Positions 10,101-17,601 of a stretch of DNA of 64,000 bases are shown here, in pieces. The number at the start of each line of letters is the position of its first letter. Within the stretch, counting starts at the first letter, position 1. Source of the DNA: an uncultured Oscillospiraceae bacterium (GTDB lineage Bacteria > Bacillota > Clostridia > Oscillospirales > Acutalibacteraceae); the NCBI GenBank assembly GCA_900540305.1, contig UQFL01000002.1, positions 10,474-74,473 of the forward strand. Direction: 5' to 3'. A program made the translations under genes and the position numbers. Below the pieces are notes generated by a model that saw only the letters and a program-made list of their open reading frames with translations, did no database searches and was not told where the DNA came from.

Positions 10101-10689
10101 CAACCATATCTTTAAGGTCGTTATAATCCCAAACCTCTATTTTCTGAATTTCGTGAGAGGTACGGAAACCATCGAAGAAATGAAGGAAAGGAACTGATGA
10201 TTTAAGAGTTGCAAGGTGAGCAACAGCACCAAGGTCCATAACCTCCTGCGGGTTGTTTGAGCAAAGCATTGCATAACCCGTCTGACGGCAAGCATAGATA
10301 TCTGAATGATCGCCGAAAATGTTAAGAGCGTGAGTTGATACGCAGCGAGCAGAAACATGAATTACTGATGAAAGAAGCTCACCTGCGATTTTGTACATAT
10401 TGGGGATCATAAGAAGAAGACCCTGAGAAGCGGTATAAGTAGTTGTAAGTGCGCCCGCTGAAAGAGAGCCGTGAACAGCACCTGCTGCGCCGCCTTCAGA
10501 TTCCATTTCCTGAACTCTTACATTCTGACCGAAAATATTCTTTGCGTTCTGAGAAGAAAGAACATCGGTTACTTCTGCCATAACAGAAGATGGCGTTATG
10601 GGGTAAATAGCCGCTACTTCAGTAAAAGCATATGAAACATGAGCAGCCGCGTTATTACCGTCCATAGTTTTCTTTTTTCTTTTAACCAT
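7150..10689 (-). CDS. nifJ: pyruvate:ferredoxin (flavodoxin) oxidoreductase
   Basis: This 1179-residue single-chain enzyme oxidises pyruvate with CoA to acetyl-CoA, CO2 and reduced ferredoxin, central to anaerobic energy metabolism. The order is the classic one. An N-terminal pyrimidine-binding domain (FTEVAAIYPITPSSVMAE) comes first, then the gamma-type domain. Next is a 2[4Fe-4S] ferredoxin insert near residues 690-780 (CAQCNRCAMVCPHA and CTGCASCANVCPTKS), and last the ThDP-binding domain with GCAGCGETPYAK, GCSSIWGG and GGDGWAYDIGFGG. The length is normal. An AGGAGG lies 12 bases before the ATG; a second ATG (MDGNN) 24 bases inside is a possible alternative start. It is monocistronic, with its own promoter, leader hairpin and terminator. 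Confidence 0.97.
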   Translation of the reverse strand: MVKRKKKTMDGNNAAAHVSYAFTEVAAIYPITPSSVMAEVTDVLSSQNAKNIFGQNVRVQEMESEGGAAGAVHGSLSAGALTTTYTASQGLLLMIPNMYKIAGELLSSVIHVSARCVSTHALNIFGDHSDIYACRQTGYAMLCSNNPQEVMDLGAVAHLATLKSSVPFLHFFDGFRTSHEIQKIEVWDYNDLKDMVDMEDVKRFRAHALNPEHPTLRGSAENSDIFFQHREACNKYYNNAVDTTVMYMNMVNEKIGTDYKPFNYYGAEDAEHIIIAMGSVCDTIAETVDYLNAKGEKTGLVKVHLYRPFSPKHLLEVIPSTVKKISVIDRTKEPGSIGEPLYLDVVAAFKGSQFETTPIYHGRYGLGSKDTVPAHIIAIYNNMKAENAKEEFTIGIIDDVTNLSLEAGENIDTTPAGTTSCKFWGLGSDGTVGANKDSIKIIGDNTEKYAQGYFFYDSKKSGGITVSHLRFGDSPITSTYLINKANFVACHCPSYVTKYDMVQDLVPGGTFLLNCIWTPEELDKELPASMKRYIANNDINFYIINGIKIAEEVGLRGRASTILQSAFFTISGILPVDQAIELMKAKATAKFSKKGDAVVAANHEGIDRGSKELIKVEVPESWKTAVDEDTEKEIKTDRPEMKKFVKEILSPVDHQKGDKIPVSTFVDMADGVFPQGSAAFEKRGIAVDVPEWEPTSCAQCNRCAMVCPHAVIRPVALTADELAAAPSNTKSVDLKVPKDSGLKYALIISTLDCTGCASCANVCPTKSLTMKPIASQLEGQKVFDALCDIDPKPEVASDKTIVSAQYLKPYLEFSGACAGCGETPYAKLVTQLYGDKMYIANATGCSSIWGGSAPSTPYTVDKNGNGPAWSNSLFEDNAEFGLGMFLAQSQIRTRLAADALALKDSSVADEVKAYLDTFDSTRENDAPAKALIAALEAGSFEGEEKAAAEDFLKDKNYAAKKSQWIFGGDGWAYDIGFGGLDHVLAQNQDINVLVFDTEVYSNTGGQASKATPTGAVAQFAASGKITKKKDLAKIAMSYGYVYVAQVAMGADYNQCLKAMKEAEAYHGPSLIIAYAPCINHGIKMPFNQAEQKKAVNAGYWNLFRFNPALVEEGKNPFSLDSKAPTGDYIEFINGETRYSSLRRSFPDKADKLFSIAAENAVQKYNDLLRTVEYYAPKKD

Positions 10690-10758
10690 TTTGAATAATA
10701 ACCTCCTGTAGAACTGTTAAAGTTCCGATTTACAGACTTATGCGACAAGGAATCGCTT

Positions 10759-10792
10759 AAAAAAGGACGCAATTCGCCCTCATCTGCAGTCC
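10759..10792 (-). promoter_or_regulatory. possible attenuator hairpin in nifJ leader
   Basis: Just downstream of the predicted nifJ transcription start, the minus strand reads GGACTGCAG...TTGCGTCC, able to pair as GGAC/GTCC plus GCA/TGC around a one-base bulge, then six T. The shape is a short intrinsic terminator in the untranslated leader. The stem is weak, so a regulatory role is inference. Confidence 0.35.
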
Positions 10793-10799
10793 GTAATAT

Positions 10800-10828
10800 A
10801 TTCTATCACAAGACTTTGTATAATTCAA
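10800..10828 (-). promoter_or_regulatory. promoter of nifJ
   Basis: Minus strand: TTGAAT, 17 bases, TAGAAT, giving an untranslated leader of about 105 bases before the nifJ ATG. Confidence 0.65.
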
Positions 10829-10865
10829 CATCAAAATTATTAATTAATTATATTATAAGAATTAA

Positions 10866-10890
10866 GGGGGCTTGAATAAGCCCCCTTTTA
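10866..10890 (-). terminator. terminator of epimerase-nadE operon
   Basis: Perfect stem GGGGGCTT-GAAT-AAGCCCCC directly after the last gene of the operon. The T tract is modest on the minus side and clearer on the plus side. Confidence 0.7.
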
Positions 10891-10896
10891 AAAATA

Positions 10897-11625
10897 TTAA
10901 TCATTCTGACCGAAATTTTCCTCTGTGTTTTTAAGAGGCAACGGAATAATTACAGTATTACCATTTTTTGTGGTAATCTGTGAAGCCGATGTTCCGTAAT
11001 TTTTAAGTTTAGCCTCTATACGAACAACTCCCTCATACTGCTTTTCTGTTGTGAATTGAACTTTCTGCCCATTTAATTTTACTGAAATTCCGCTTTCTTC
11101 ACCGAATTTCTGAAGCTCACCGTTAACATAAATTTCAAGGGTATCTGTTGCTCCACCGTCATTTGGAAGTATGATATCAGCAGTAATATTTCTCTTTACA
11201 AGCACTTCTTCCTTATCATCGTCATTGTCTCCGCTGTCATCGGGATTATAAGCATTTGAAGTTTCACCTGAATTGCCGCCGGACTGTGAACCGTTTTGAT
11301 TACCTGACGAGGAATTGTTTTGATTTGAGCCGCTTGAATTGCCAGTTGTGCTTTCTGTATCTACAATAACATATTCGCCCGGTTTTACCGTTGTGCTTTC
11401 CTGCGTGTTGGAAACATCACTCTGAGAAACACCGTCAGCACCTTCTGCTCCCTCGCTCTTATCATTATTCGATGTCAGCATAACAGCGGCAACTACAACA
11501 GCAATTATCACTATCGCCGCTACAACTGCGCCGATAATTACTTTTTTCTTTTTTGAAGTTTCATTCTGCGGATTTTCAACTAAATTATTGTCATTGTTTT
11601 CAATAAAATTGTTATTGTTATCCAT
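10897..11625 (-). CDS. single-pass membrane protein with disordered Ser/Gly/Asn linker
   Basis: A 242-residue protein that I do not recognise as a named family. Residues 1-25 are Asn-rich and polar, followed by KKKK and one strong membrane helix (VIIGAVVAAIVIIAVVVAAV), then a long Ser/Gly/Asn/Gln-rich, acidic, probably disordered linker. A C-terminal stretch of about 85 residues has beta-sandwich-like character. This is a type II topology with the folded end outside. The start MDNNNN at 11625 was chosen because GAGAGGT lies 7 bases upstream; a longer reading frame would overlap the end of nadE. It is the last gene of an epimerase-nadE operon. Confidence 0.7.
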   Translation of the reverse strand: MDNNNNFIENNDNNLVENPQNETSKKKKVIIGAVVAAIVIIAVVVAAVMLTSNNDKSEGAEGADGVSQSDVSNTQESTTVKPGEYVIVDTESTTGNSSGSNQNNSSSGNQNGSQSGGNSGETSNAYNPDDSGDNDDDKEEVLVKRNITADIILPNDGGATDTLEIYVNGELQKFGEESGISVKLNGQKVQFTTEKQYEGVVRIEAKLKNYGTSASQITTKNGNTVIIPLPLKNTEENFGQND

Positions 11626-11638
11626 AAATTTACCTCTC

Positions 11639-13537
11639 TTAAATAAAGTCTGTGAATGAAGCGTCACTCGGCATTCTCCAGTCCCCTCTCGGAGAAAGAG
11701 AAACAGAGCCTACTTTTGGTGAATCGGGAATACAACTGCGCTTAAACTGACTTATGAAAAAGCGTTTCATAAACAAGTTAGCCCATTTTTCCACCGTTTC
11801 TTTATCATACTTACCGTTAAATGCCTTAACAGCAAGAGCAATCAGTTTATCTTTCTTAAAACCGAAGCGCACAAAGTTATAAAGGAAGAAATCGTGCAGT
11901 TCATAAGGCCCTATATTATCCTCTGTTTTCTGAGCAATATTTCCGTTTTCGTCTGGCGGAAGAAGCTCGGGAGAAACAGGGGTATCAAGAATATCTTCAA
12001 GCACTGAGGCAGTTTTTTCGTCACTCACCGTCATAACATATTCAACAAGATAACGCACAAGCGTTTTAGGCACTGAAGCATTAACGCCGTACATACTCAT
12101 ATGGTCGCCGTTATATGTGCACCATCCCATTGCAAGTTCGCTCAAATCGCCTGTTCCCACAAGAAGTTTTCCGTGCTTGTTTGCCATATCGAAAAGCACC
12201 TGAGTGCGCTCTCTTGCCTGCGTATTTTCGTAGGTAATATCACGGTTATCAGGGTCATGCTCAATATCCTTGAAATGCTGAACACAAGCGTCTTTAATGC
12301 TGATTTCCTTTATTGTAACGCCAAGTCTTTTCATAAGTTCAATGGCATTATTATAAGTCCTGTCTGTCGTTCCGAAACCGGGCATAGTAATTCCCATTAT
12401 ATCGGAATTTTTACCGCCCGTAATACGCATTGCCTCTGCACAAACAAGAAGAGCAAGCGTGGAATCAAGACCGCCTGAAATTCCGACAACAACGCCCGAT
12501 GAGCCGACATGCTCAATTCTCTTTGCAAGCCCCGATGCCTGAATAGAAAATATTTCACGGCATCTTTCACGGCGTTTTTCATCGTCAGCAGGTACAAAGG
12601 GATTGGGGTCAACAAATCTGTATTTCAAATCATTATCTTCATTCAAAACGGGTGATTTTACCATTTCTACGCTTCCGAACGGGGCGTTTTCAAATGACAT
12701 ATTACCCATTCTGAGAGCATTTAACTTTTCTATATCAATATCCGCATAAATTATATTGGAACTGCGAACAAACCTCTCACCCTCTGATAAAAGAGCGCCG
12801 TTTTCTGCAACTAAAAGAGCGCCGCTGAAAACAAGGTCTGTTGTGCTTTCAAGCACGGACGCCCCTGCGTAAATGTAGGAGCATATACAGCGGGCAGACT
12901 GATTTAAAACAAGCTGTTTTCTGTATTCAGCTTTAGAAACATATTCATCGCTTGCCGAGAGATTTGCAATAATATTTGCACCGCAGCAGGAAAGCTGTGA
13001 ACTCGGCGGAGACGGCACCCACAAATCCTCGCAAAGCTCTACGCCGAGGACAACGCCGTCAGAAAGCTCAAAAAGCTGACTTCCGATTTTAGTCTCAAAG
13101 CCGCACAGATTAACAGTCTGACATTTATCAAACTGAGCACCTGACGCAAACCACCTTTTTTCATAAAACTCGTTGTAGTTTGCAATATGCTGTTTCGGCA
13201 CAACGCCGTCTATTCTGCCGTTATTTATGAGAACGGCACAGTTATAAAGACTGTTATAGAATCTTACGGGCATACCAACTAACACAGCTATATTTTTTGA
13301 AGCGGTATAGCTGACAATATCTGAAAGCGCACTCTCTGCCGAATCGAGCAGAGCATTATTAAAAAACAAATCCGCACAGGTATAACCCGTAACGGAAAGT
13401 TCGGGAGTTACAAGAAGTTTTGCGCCGTTTTTGAGCGCCTCGTCAATCGCCTCTTTGATTTTTTCTTTATTAAAGCTCGGATTGGCAACTTTAAGTTCAA
13501 GAGTTGCCGCCGCCGCTCTGAAAAATCCGTAATTCAT
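11639..13537 (-). CDS. nadE: glutamine-dependent NAD+ synthetase
   Basis: A 632-residue two-domain cytoplasmic enzyme that amidates nicotinic acid adenine dinucleotide to NAD+, taking ammonia from glutamine. The N-terminal half is a nitrilase-type glutaminase domain (LLVTPELSVTGYTC carries the catalytic Glu; VLGVELCEDLW carries the catalytic Cys). The C-terminal half is the synthetase with the PP-loop GISGGLDST near residue 350. The length matches the long two-domain form. It starts 7 bases after the epimerase stop and lies in the middle of a three-gene operon. Confidence 0.95.
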   Translation of the reverse strand: MNYGFFRAAAATLELKVANPSFNKEKIKEAIDEALKNGAKLLVTPELSVTGYTCADLFFNNALLDSAESALSDIVSYTASKNIAVLVGMPVRFYNSLYNCAVLINNGRIDGVVPKQHIANYNEFYEKRWFASGAQFDKCQTVNLCGFETKIGSQLFELSDGVVLGVELCEDLWVPSPPSSQLSCCGANIIANLSASDEYVSKAEYRKQLVLNQSARCICSYIYAGASVLESTTDLVFSGALLVAENGALLSEGERFVRSSNIIYADIDIEKLNALRMGNMSFENAPFGSVEMVKSPVLNEDNDLKYRFVDPNPFVPADDEKRRERCREIFSIQASGLAKRIEHVGSSGVVVGISGGLDSTLALLVCAEAMRITGGKNSDIMGITMPGFGTTDRTYNNAIELMKRLGVTIKEISIKDACVQHFKDIEHDPDNRDITYENTQARERTQVLFDMANKHGKLLVGTGDLSELAMGWCTYNGDHMSMYGVNASVPKTLVRYLVEYVMTVSDEKTASVLEDILDTPVSPELLPPDENGNIAQKTEDNIGPYELHDFFLYNFVRFGFKKDKLIALAVKAFNGKYDKETVEKWANLFMKRFFISQFKRSCIPDSPKVGSVSLSPRGDWRMPSDASFTDFI

Positions 13538-13544
13538 ATTTCAC

Positions 13545-14414
13545 CTATATCAATGTTATTTTAAATTTGAACGATGCCTGACTTTGAGGCTCAAGCACTG
13601 TCATTCCCCTTTTGTTTTCAAAAATCTCGTCCTCATCAGAACAGGTTGTTATACCCGTCCAAGGTTCGAGAGCAACGAAATCGCCGCCGTTTGCGCTTGA
13701 CCAAATAAGAAGATTATCAAAATCCTGATATTCAATCTTAACACCTCTGCCGCCTGCGGTGAGCACGGCTTTTTTTGATTCAATACCGTCAAAAACCATT
13801 GCGTCATCAACAAAAAGTGAATGGTCCATTTTTATTCTGTCCGTATTTTCAAGAACATCAAATCTTTTTTTAATATCTATAAGACCTGTATGAATATGGG
13901 GGCGCAGACATTTATGAGTCATAACCCTGTCAAAACAAACGGAATAATCCTCAAACTTTTCACTTTTTTCCAAAGGGCAGTTGAAAGCGGGATGACCGCC
14001 GATAACAAACGGCATTTTTTCACTTCCCGTATTATAGACGGTATACTCTGTTGTTATTGTATTTCCTACCACAGTATATTTAATTTCAAGTTTATAATCG
14101 AAAGGATATTCAGCCTTTGTTTTTTCTGTTGAGGTCTGCACAAACTTTACATAATTTCTGCCCTGCTCAGCAACTTCAAAGGGATTAATTCTAGCTACGC
14201 CGTGGCGTTTCATACTGCATTCTTTACCGAAAGCTTTTGCTTTTCCGTCTCTCAAAACGCCTGCAATCGGGAAACAAACAGGGGCTTGACCAGCCCAATA
14301 TTCGGGATTACCCTGCCATAAATATTCAACTGAATCTTTAACAAGCGAATGAAGCATAGCGCCTTCTTTAAGGCAAACTACCTCAACGCCAGAATCACAA
14401 ATTTTAATTTCCAT
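13545..14414 (-). CDS. aldose 1-epimerase family protein (LacX-like)
   Basis: A 289-residue protein of the galactose-mutarotase fold. Family signatures include the opening GAMLHSLVKDSVEYLWQGN, PVCFPIAGVLRDG, a conserved MKRHGVARINPF and FVIGGHPAFNCPL, where the His residues are the expected sugar-binding and catalytic groups. Members of the LacX subgroup interconvert sugar anomers or act on hexose phosphates; the exact substrate is unknown. It is the first gene of an operon with nadE, with AAGGTG as ribosome site and a promoter at 14456-14484. Confidence 0.82.
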   Translation of the reverse strand: MEIKICDSGVEVVCLKEGAMLHSLVKDSVEYLWQGNPEYWAGQAPVCFPIAGVLRDGKAKAFGKECSMKRHGVARINPFEVAEQGRNYVKFVQTSTEKTKAEYPFDYKLEIKYTVVGNTITTEYTVYNTGSEKMPFVIGGHPAFNCPLEKSEKFEDYSVCFDRVMTHKCLRPHIHTGLIDIKKRFDVLENTDRIKMDHSLFVDDAMVFDGIESKKAVLTAGGRGVKIEYQDFDNLLIWSSANGGDFVALEPWTGITTCSDEDEIFENKRGMTVLEPQSQASFKFKITLI

Positions 14415-14455
14415 AAAAACACCTTGATTGATTAAGTATAAAAATAATTATAATA

Positions 14456-14484
14456 ATTATATATCATTATAAAAATCATTGCAA
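14456..14484 (-). promoter_or_regulatory. promoter of epimerase-nadE operon
   Basis: Minus strand: TTGCAA, 17 bases, TATAAT, 42 bases upstream of the epimerase ATG. Confidence 0.6.
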
Positions 14485-14486
14485 TA

Positions 14487-14515
14487 TTGAAAATGTTAAT
14501 ATAATAAGTTAAAAT
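14487..14515 (+). promoter_or_regulatory. promoter of the acidic orphan gene
   Basis: TTGAAA, 17 bases, TAAAAT, ending 33 bases before the chosen ATG and back to back with the minus-strand promoter. Confidence 0.55.
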
Positions 14516-14548
14516 ATAATCGTGATGAAAAGCAAAGGAGAGTTAACA

Positions 14549-15124
14549 ATGGATATCAACACTTTTATTTACGAGGCAATTTTTGAAGAAAAAGAAAAAT
14601 ACAAAGTGTTTTACGAGCTTATTTGGGAGCAATTTAGAGAAGATGGATTTGTAATTACCGATGAGGCAGATACTGAAATAGACTGTGTATTAAAGGCTGT
14701 TTCTCTTCAGAATCTTGTTGGTGAATTCAATTACAGAATATATGATTGCGTTAACGAAACAGGATATGAAGATGTTATTGAATATCTTCAAAATTTAGGC
14801 ATATCACAGGAAGAGATTTTAGCATACTGCGAAGGAAACAATAACATAGACACTGATGAAGAAGATTTTGAAACCACAGTTAAGAATGCCCTTGATTACA
14901 CCACGGAAACTGTAGCGGATAAAATGCTTGAAAACTACTCGGCAGACGATATTTTTGATATGCTTTTCACTGCAACATACGACTTTGAGCAGGATTTCAC
15001 TTTTGAATTTGAGGACACGGACGAATTTCTTGCATTTGTAGATTCAAACTCCGAAAGACTTGACTCTTACAAAGAGGAATACCCCGCCGTTATGCGCTGG
15101 ATTGAAAGCGGTATGATTTGCTGA
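14549..15124 (+). CDS. hypothetical acidic helical protein
   Basis: A 191-residue, very acidic protein rich in Glu and Asp, predicted mostly helical by eye, with no signal peptide or membrane segment. I do not recognise the family. The start MDINTFIYEA was chosen because AAGGAG sits 8 bases upstream; the GTG and ATG 27 and 24 bases earlier would place the ribosome site inside the gene. It has its own promoter and terminator, so it is monocistronic. Nothing in the context suggests a role. Confidence 0.7.
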   Translation: MDINTFIYEAIFEEKEKYKVFYELIWEQFREDGFVITDEADTEIDCVLKAVSLQNLVGEFNYRIYDCVNETGYEDVIEYLQNLGISQEEILAYCEGNNNIDTDEEDFETTVKNALDYTTETVADKMLENYSADDIFDMLFTATYDFEQDFTFEFEDTDEFLAFVDSNSERLDSYKEEYPAVMRWIESGMIC

Positions 15125-15140
15125 TAAGTTTATACATTAA

Positions 15141-15181
15141 AAAAGCCCTTGAGGAATTTTACCTCAAAGGCTTTTATTTTT
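15141..15181 (+). terminator. terminator between convergent genes
   Basis: AAAAGCC-C-TTGAGG...CCTCAA-A-GGCTTTT with one mismatch, followed by ATTTTTAT. It serves the plus-strand orphan gene and may also serve the acyltransferase on the other strand. Confidence 0.8.
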
Positions 15182-15184
15182 ATA

Positions 15185-16264
15185 TCATTTTATAGAAAGC
15201 AGTATTTTTTTGACCACGGGTATTTTTGAAAGTATAAACGCAATAATAAAACTCAAAACAAATGCAACTATAAATAAAATCGCAACTGTTGTTCCTCGTC
15301 CGAATCCCAAGCATATAATATCATAATTAAGATTATTAATTATTGGCTTGTGAATAAAGTACATACCAAAACTTAGAACTGAAATTCGAGTAGTCACAGG
15401 ATTCACAATTGACGCTGTTTTTCCTTTTAGCTTTACGCGTGATAATCCTTCAAAAGCAAACATTGATGCAAGGAAAATGCCGGGGAAATCATACCACAAA
15501 CTATAATCATATCCGTTTTTGTTTATAAACCAAAGAGCAATTACCGTAAACACAAAACCAACCGCTGAAATTAACCATACAACAGGGGTTTTGATTTTCT
15601 TTAAATCTCCTCTTTTGCAGAACACACCGAATATAATATAAACGCCATATAATCCGCCTAAAAAAGATGCGTCAAGCTTTCGTTCCAACGCAAACTCCCA
15701 TCCGAAAGTTTGCTGAAGTATGTTGTAGAAGTTAAAAACAAAGAATAAAACAATCAAAACAATAAAGGGTATAGAAAGCACTTTTGACGAAATGTTTTTT
15801 ATCGCATTCGAAACGAACGGGATTGCAATATACATTCCGAAAATCATAGGCATATACCACATATGCCCCATGATATATGTTTTTGCAAACAGCATATCTC
15901 TAAGCAAAACTACAAAGTCAACTTCCATTGAGCCTCTTAATGTGCCTTCAATAAAATATATTAAAATCCAAACTTCGGTGGTAATCCACAACGGAAGCAA
16001 GTTTTTCTTATAAAAGCTGATTATTTTATCCCCGCTTGAAAAATCCTTATCGAGATGCAAATAACCTGTTAAAGCCAAAAACAGCGGAACTCCTATTCTG
16101 CCAAAAGTCATTAATACATCGTAGAAAATAATAGAAACATTTCCAATTTCCATCATCTCATTGAAATCCAGCTTATAAACCATTTCAAGCGAATGCACTA
16201 CGACTACACTTATAATCGCAAGTGTTCTGGCATAATCAAGCCATGCAACTCTTTTTTTCAACAA
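15185..16264 (-). CDS. acyltransferase 3 family membrane protein
   Basis: An integral membrane O-acyltransferase of about 360 residues with ten or so membrane helices. Such enzymes transfer acetyl or succinyl groups to surface polysaccharides, lipids or antibiotics. The N-terminal RVAWLDYARTLAIISVVVVHS contains the family R/H motif (catalytic His near residue 25), and PLFLALTGYL matches the third conserved block. No ATG sits close to the ribosome site GGGAG; the TTG at 16264 has the best spacing (7 bases), with GTG at 16267 as alternative. It follows GH20 and M28 genes on the same strand with no clear terminator between, so it may belong to their operon. Confidence 0.82.
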   Translation of the reverse strand: MLKKRVAWLDYARTLAIISVVVVHSLEMVYKLDFNEMMEIGNVSIIFYDVLMTFGRIGVPLFLALTGYLHLDKDFSSGDKIISFYKKNLLPLWITTEVWILIYFIEGTLRGSMEVDFVVLLRDMLFAKTYIMGHMWYMPMIFGMYIAIPFVSNAIKNISSKVLSIPFIVLIVLFFVFNFYNILQQTFGWEFALERKLDASFLGGLYGVYIIFGVFCKRGDLKKIKTPVVWLISAVGFVFTVIALWFINKNGYDYSLWYDFPGIFLASMFAFEGLSRVKLKGKTASIVNPVTTRISVLSFGMYFIHKPIINNLNYDIICLGFGRGTTVAILFIVAFVLSFIIAFILSKIPVVKKILLSIK

Positions 16265-16329
16265 CACATATCTCCCTTTTAATTCGATACTGCAAAACAA
16301 ATAGTTAATTCAGATTAAACTTATATTAT

Positions 16330-17601
16330 TTATTTGTTTTCCTTTGAATCGAAATTCAAGATTGATGCAAGAACAACCTTGTAACCTGTTTCAATAGCTT
16401 CGGGAACAAGGCGGTCATAACTATCTCTGCGGTTGTGATAATAATCTGCCGGAGCAGGGTCCATAGCTGCAAGACAAGTTGCTGTAATTCCTGCCTGAGT
16501 AAATGCGGCAGCGTCAGAAGAACCGAAGAATACATTTGCAAATTCAGCAGAATCATAACCTGCCTCTTTAGCTGAATCAAGAACTAATTTTGAGAATGCT
16601 TCATCGTGTTTAACTGTACCTGTCATATCCTTTGAATAAACATTGAGATAATCAAGGTCTGTAAGGGTATCAACACACAATACTGCAGTTTCAACACCCT
16701 GTGAGGTATATTCGTCAAAATGGTCTTTTGCAAAAGCCTTTGCGCCTCTGAGGCCTGCTTCCTCGCCGTCTGTAATCATAGCTACAACCTCAGTGTTTTC
16801 AAACTCAACGCCTGCCATATCAAGCATACGAAGAGCACATACAGCAGCATAAGTACCAGTAAGGTTATCGTTTGCACCAGGTGAAACAGTGCTGAAATCA
16901 ACAAAGAGGAATAATGTTATCATAAACAAAACTGTTATGATGTGGATATAGTATGAGTAATTGAGCATAAAGTCACCAAAAGCGCCCATATCAACAAAGT
17001 TGGCAATAACTGCAACGATAGCTATTATAAGAGAAATAAACGCACCTCCGATTGTACCGCCCATAAGAGGACCCATACCCTTATCTTTGAGATAATAAAT
17101 ATGACGCCACTCGTAAGCAGAATCAATATGTCCGCTGATTACTATACGCTTTTTAACCTCTCCTCTAGGTTTTCTTGTAGCAACAAGATTGTGACCGGTA
17201 ACCTTTTTGTAAAGAGGGTCCATAAAACGCTTGTACATAAGGAATTCCATTGCCGTAATAAAAAGACCTATGGCAACAAGAATACCGAATACGCACTGAG
17301 CAATAAAGAATGAAATAACATTCGTAAACACAAGCGCAAGGCAGATTACAAAGCCGAGAATAATTGCGGCTGAAACAAGTTTTGTAAAGTGCAAGAATGC
17401 TTTGGGAGCCATTTGATACTCCTCAAAATGCGTTTCATCACAAAACTGGTCAAGTTCCTTTTTAAGGTGCTTTTCTGCGTCAAAGCAAGCCTCGTTTCCT
17501 GATTCACGCGGACCGTATTTTTTGATTACATTTGTTATTTCTTTTACTGTGTAATCAACATTTTCCTTTATGACCGCACTCGGAAATTCGCTGATTTTCA
17601 T
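16330..17601 (-). CDS. M28-family zinc aminopeptidase with internal membrane segments
   Basis: A 423-residue protein. The M28 zinc ligands are visible: His in SGHIDSAYEW (about 155), Asp in SPGANDNLTG (about 241), the catalytic/bridging DGEEAG (about 278), Asp in LCVDTLTDLDY (about 305) and a late His in YYHNRRDSY. Four hydrophobic segments are present: two near residues 66-115 and two inserted between the first His and the Asp (about 175-235). The catalytic domain is therefore interrupted by membrane helices, which is unusual. The ATG overlaps the GH20 stop by 4 bases, so the two are translationally coupled. Confidence 0.85.
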   Translation of the reverse strand: MKISEFPSAVIKENVDYTVKEITNVIKKYGPRESGNEACFDAEKHLKKELDQFCDETHFEEYQMAPKAFLHFTKLVSAAIILGFVICLALVFTNVISFFIAQCVFGILVAIGLFITAMEFLMYKRFMDPLYKKVTGHNLVATRKPRGEVKKRIVISGHIDSAYEWRHIYYLKDKGMGPLMGGTIGGAFISLIIAIVAVIANFVDMGAFGDFMLNYSYYIHIITVLFMITLFLFVDFSTVSPGANDNLTGTYAAVCALRMLDMAGVEFENTEVVAMITDGEEAGLRGAKAFAKDHFDEYTSQGVETAVLCVDTLTDLDYLNVYSKDMTGTVKHDEAFSKLVLDSAKEAGYDSAEFANVFFGSSDAAAFTQAGITATCLAAMDPAPADYYHNRRDSYDRLVPEAIETGYKVVLASILNFDSKENK

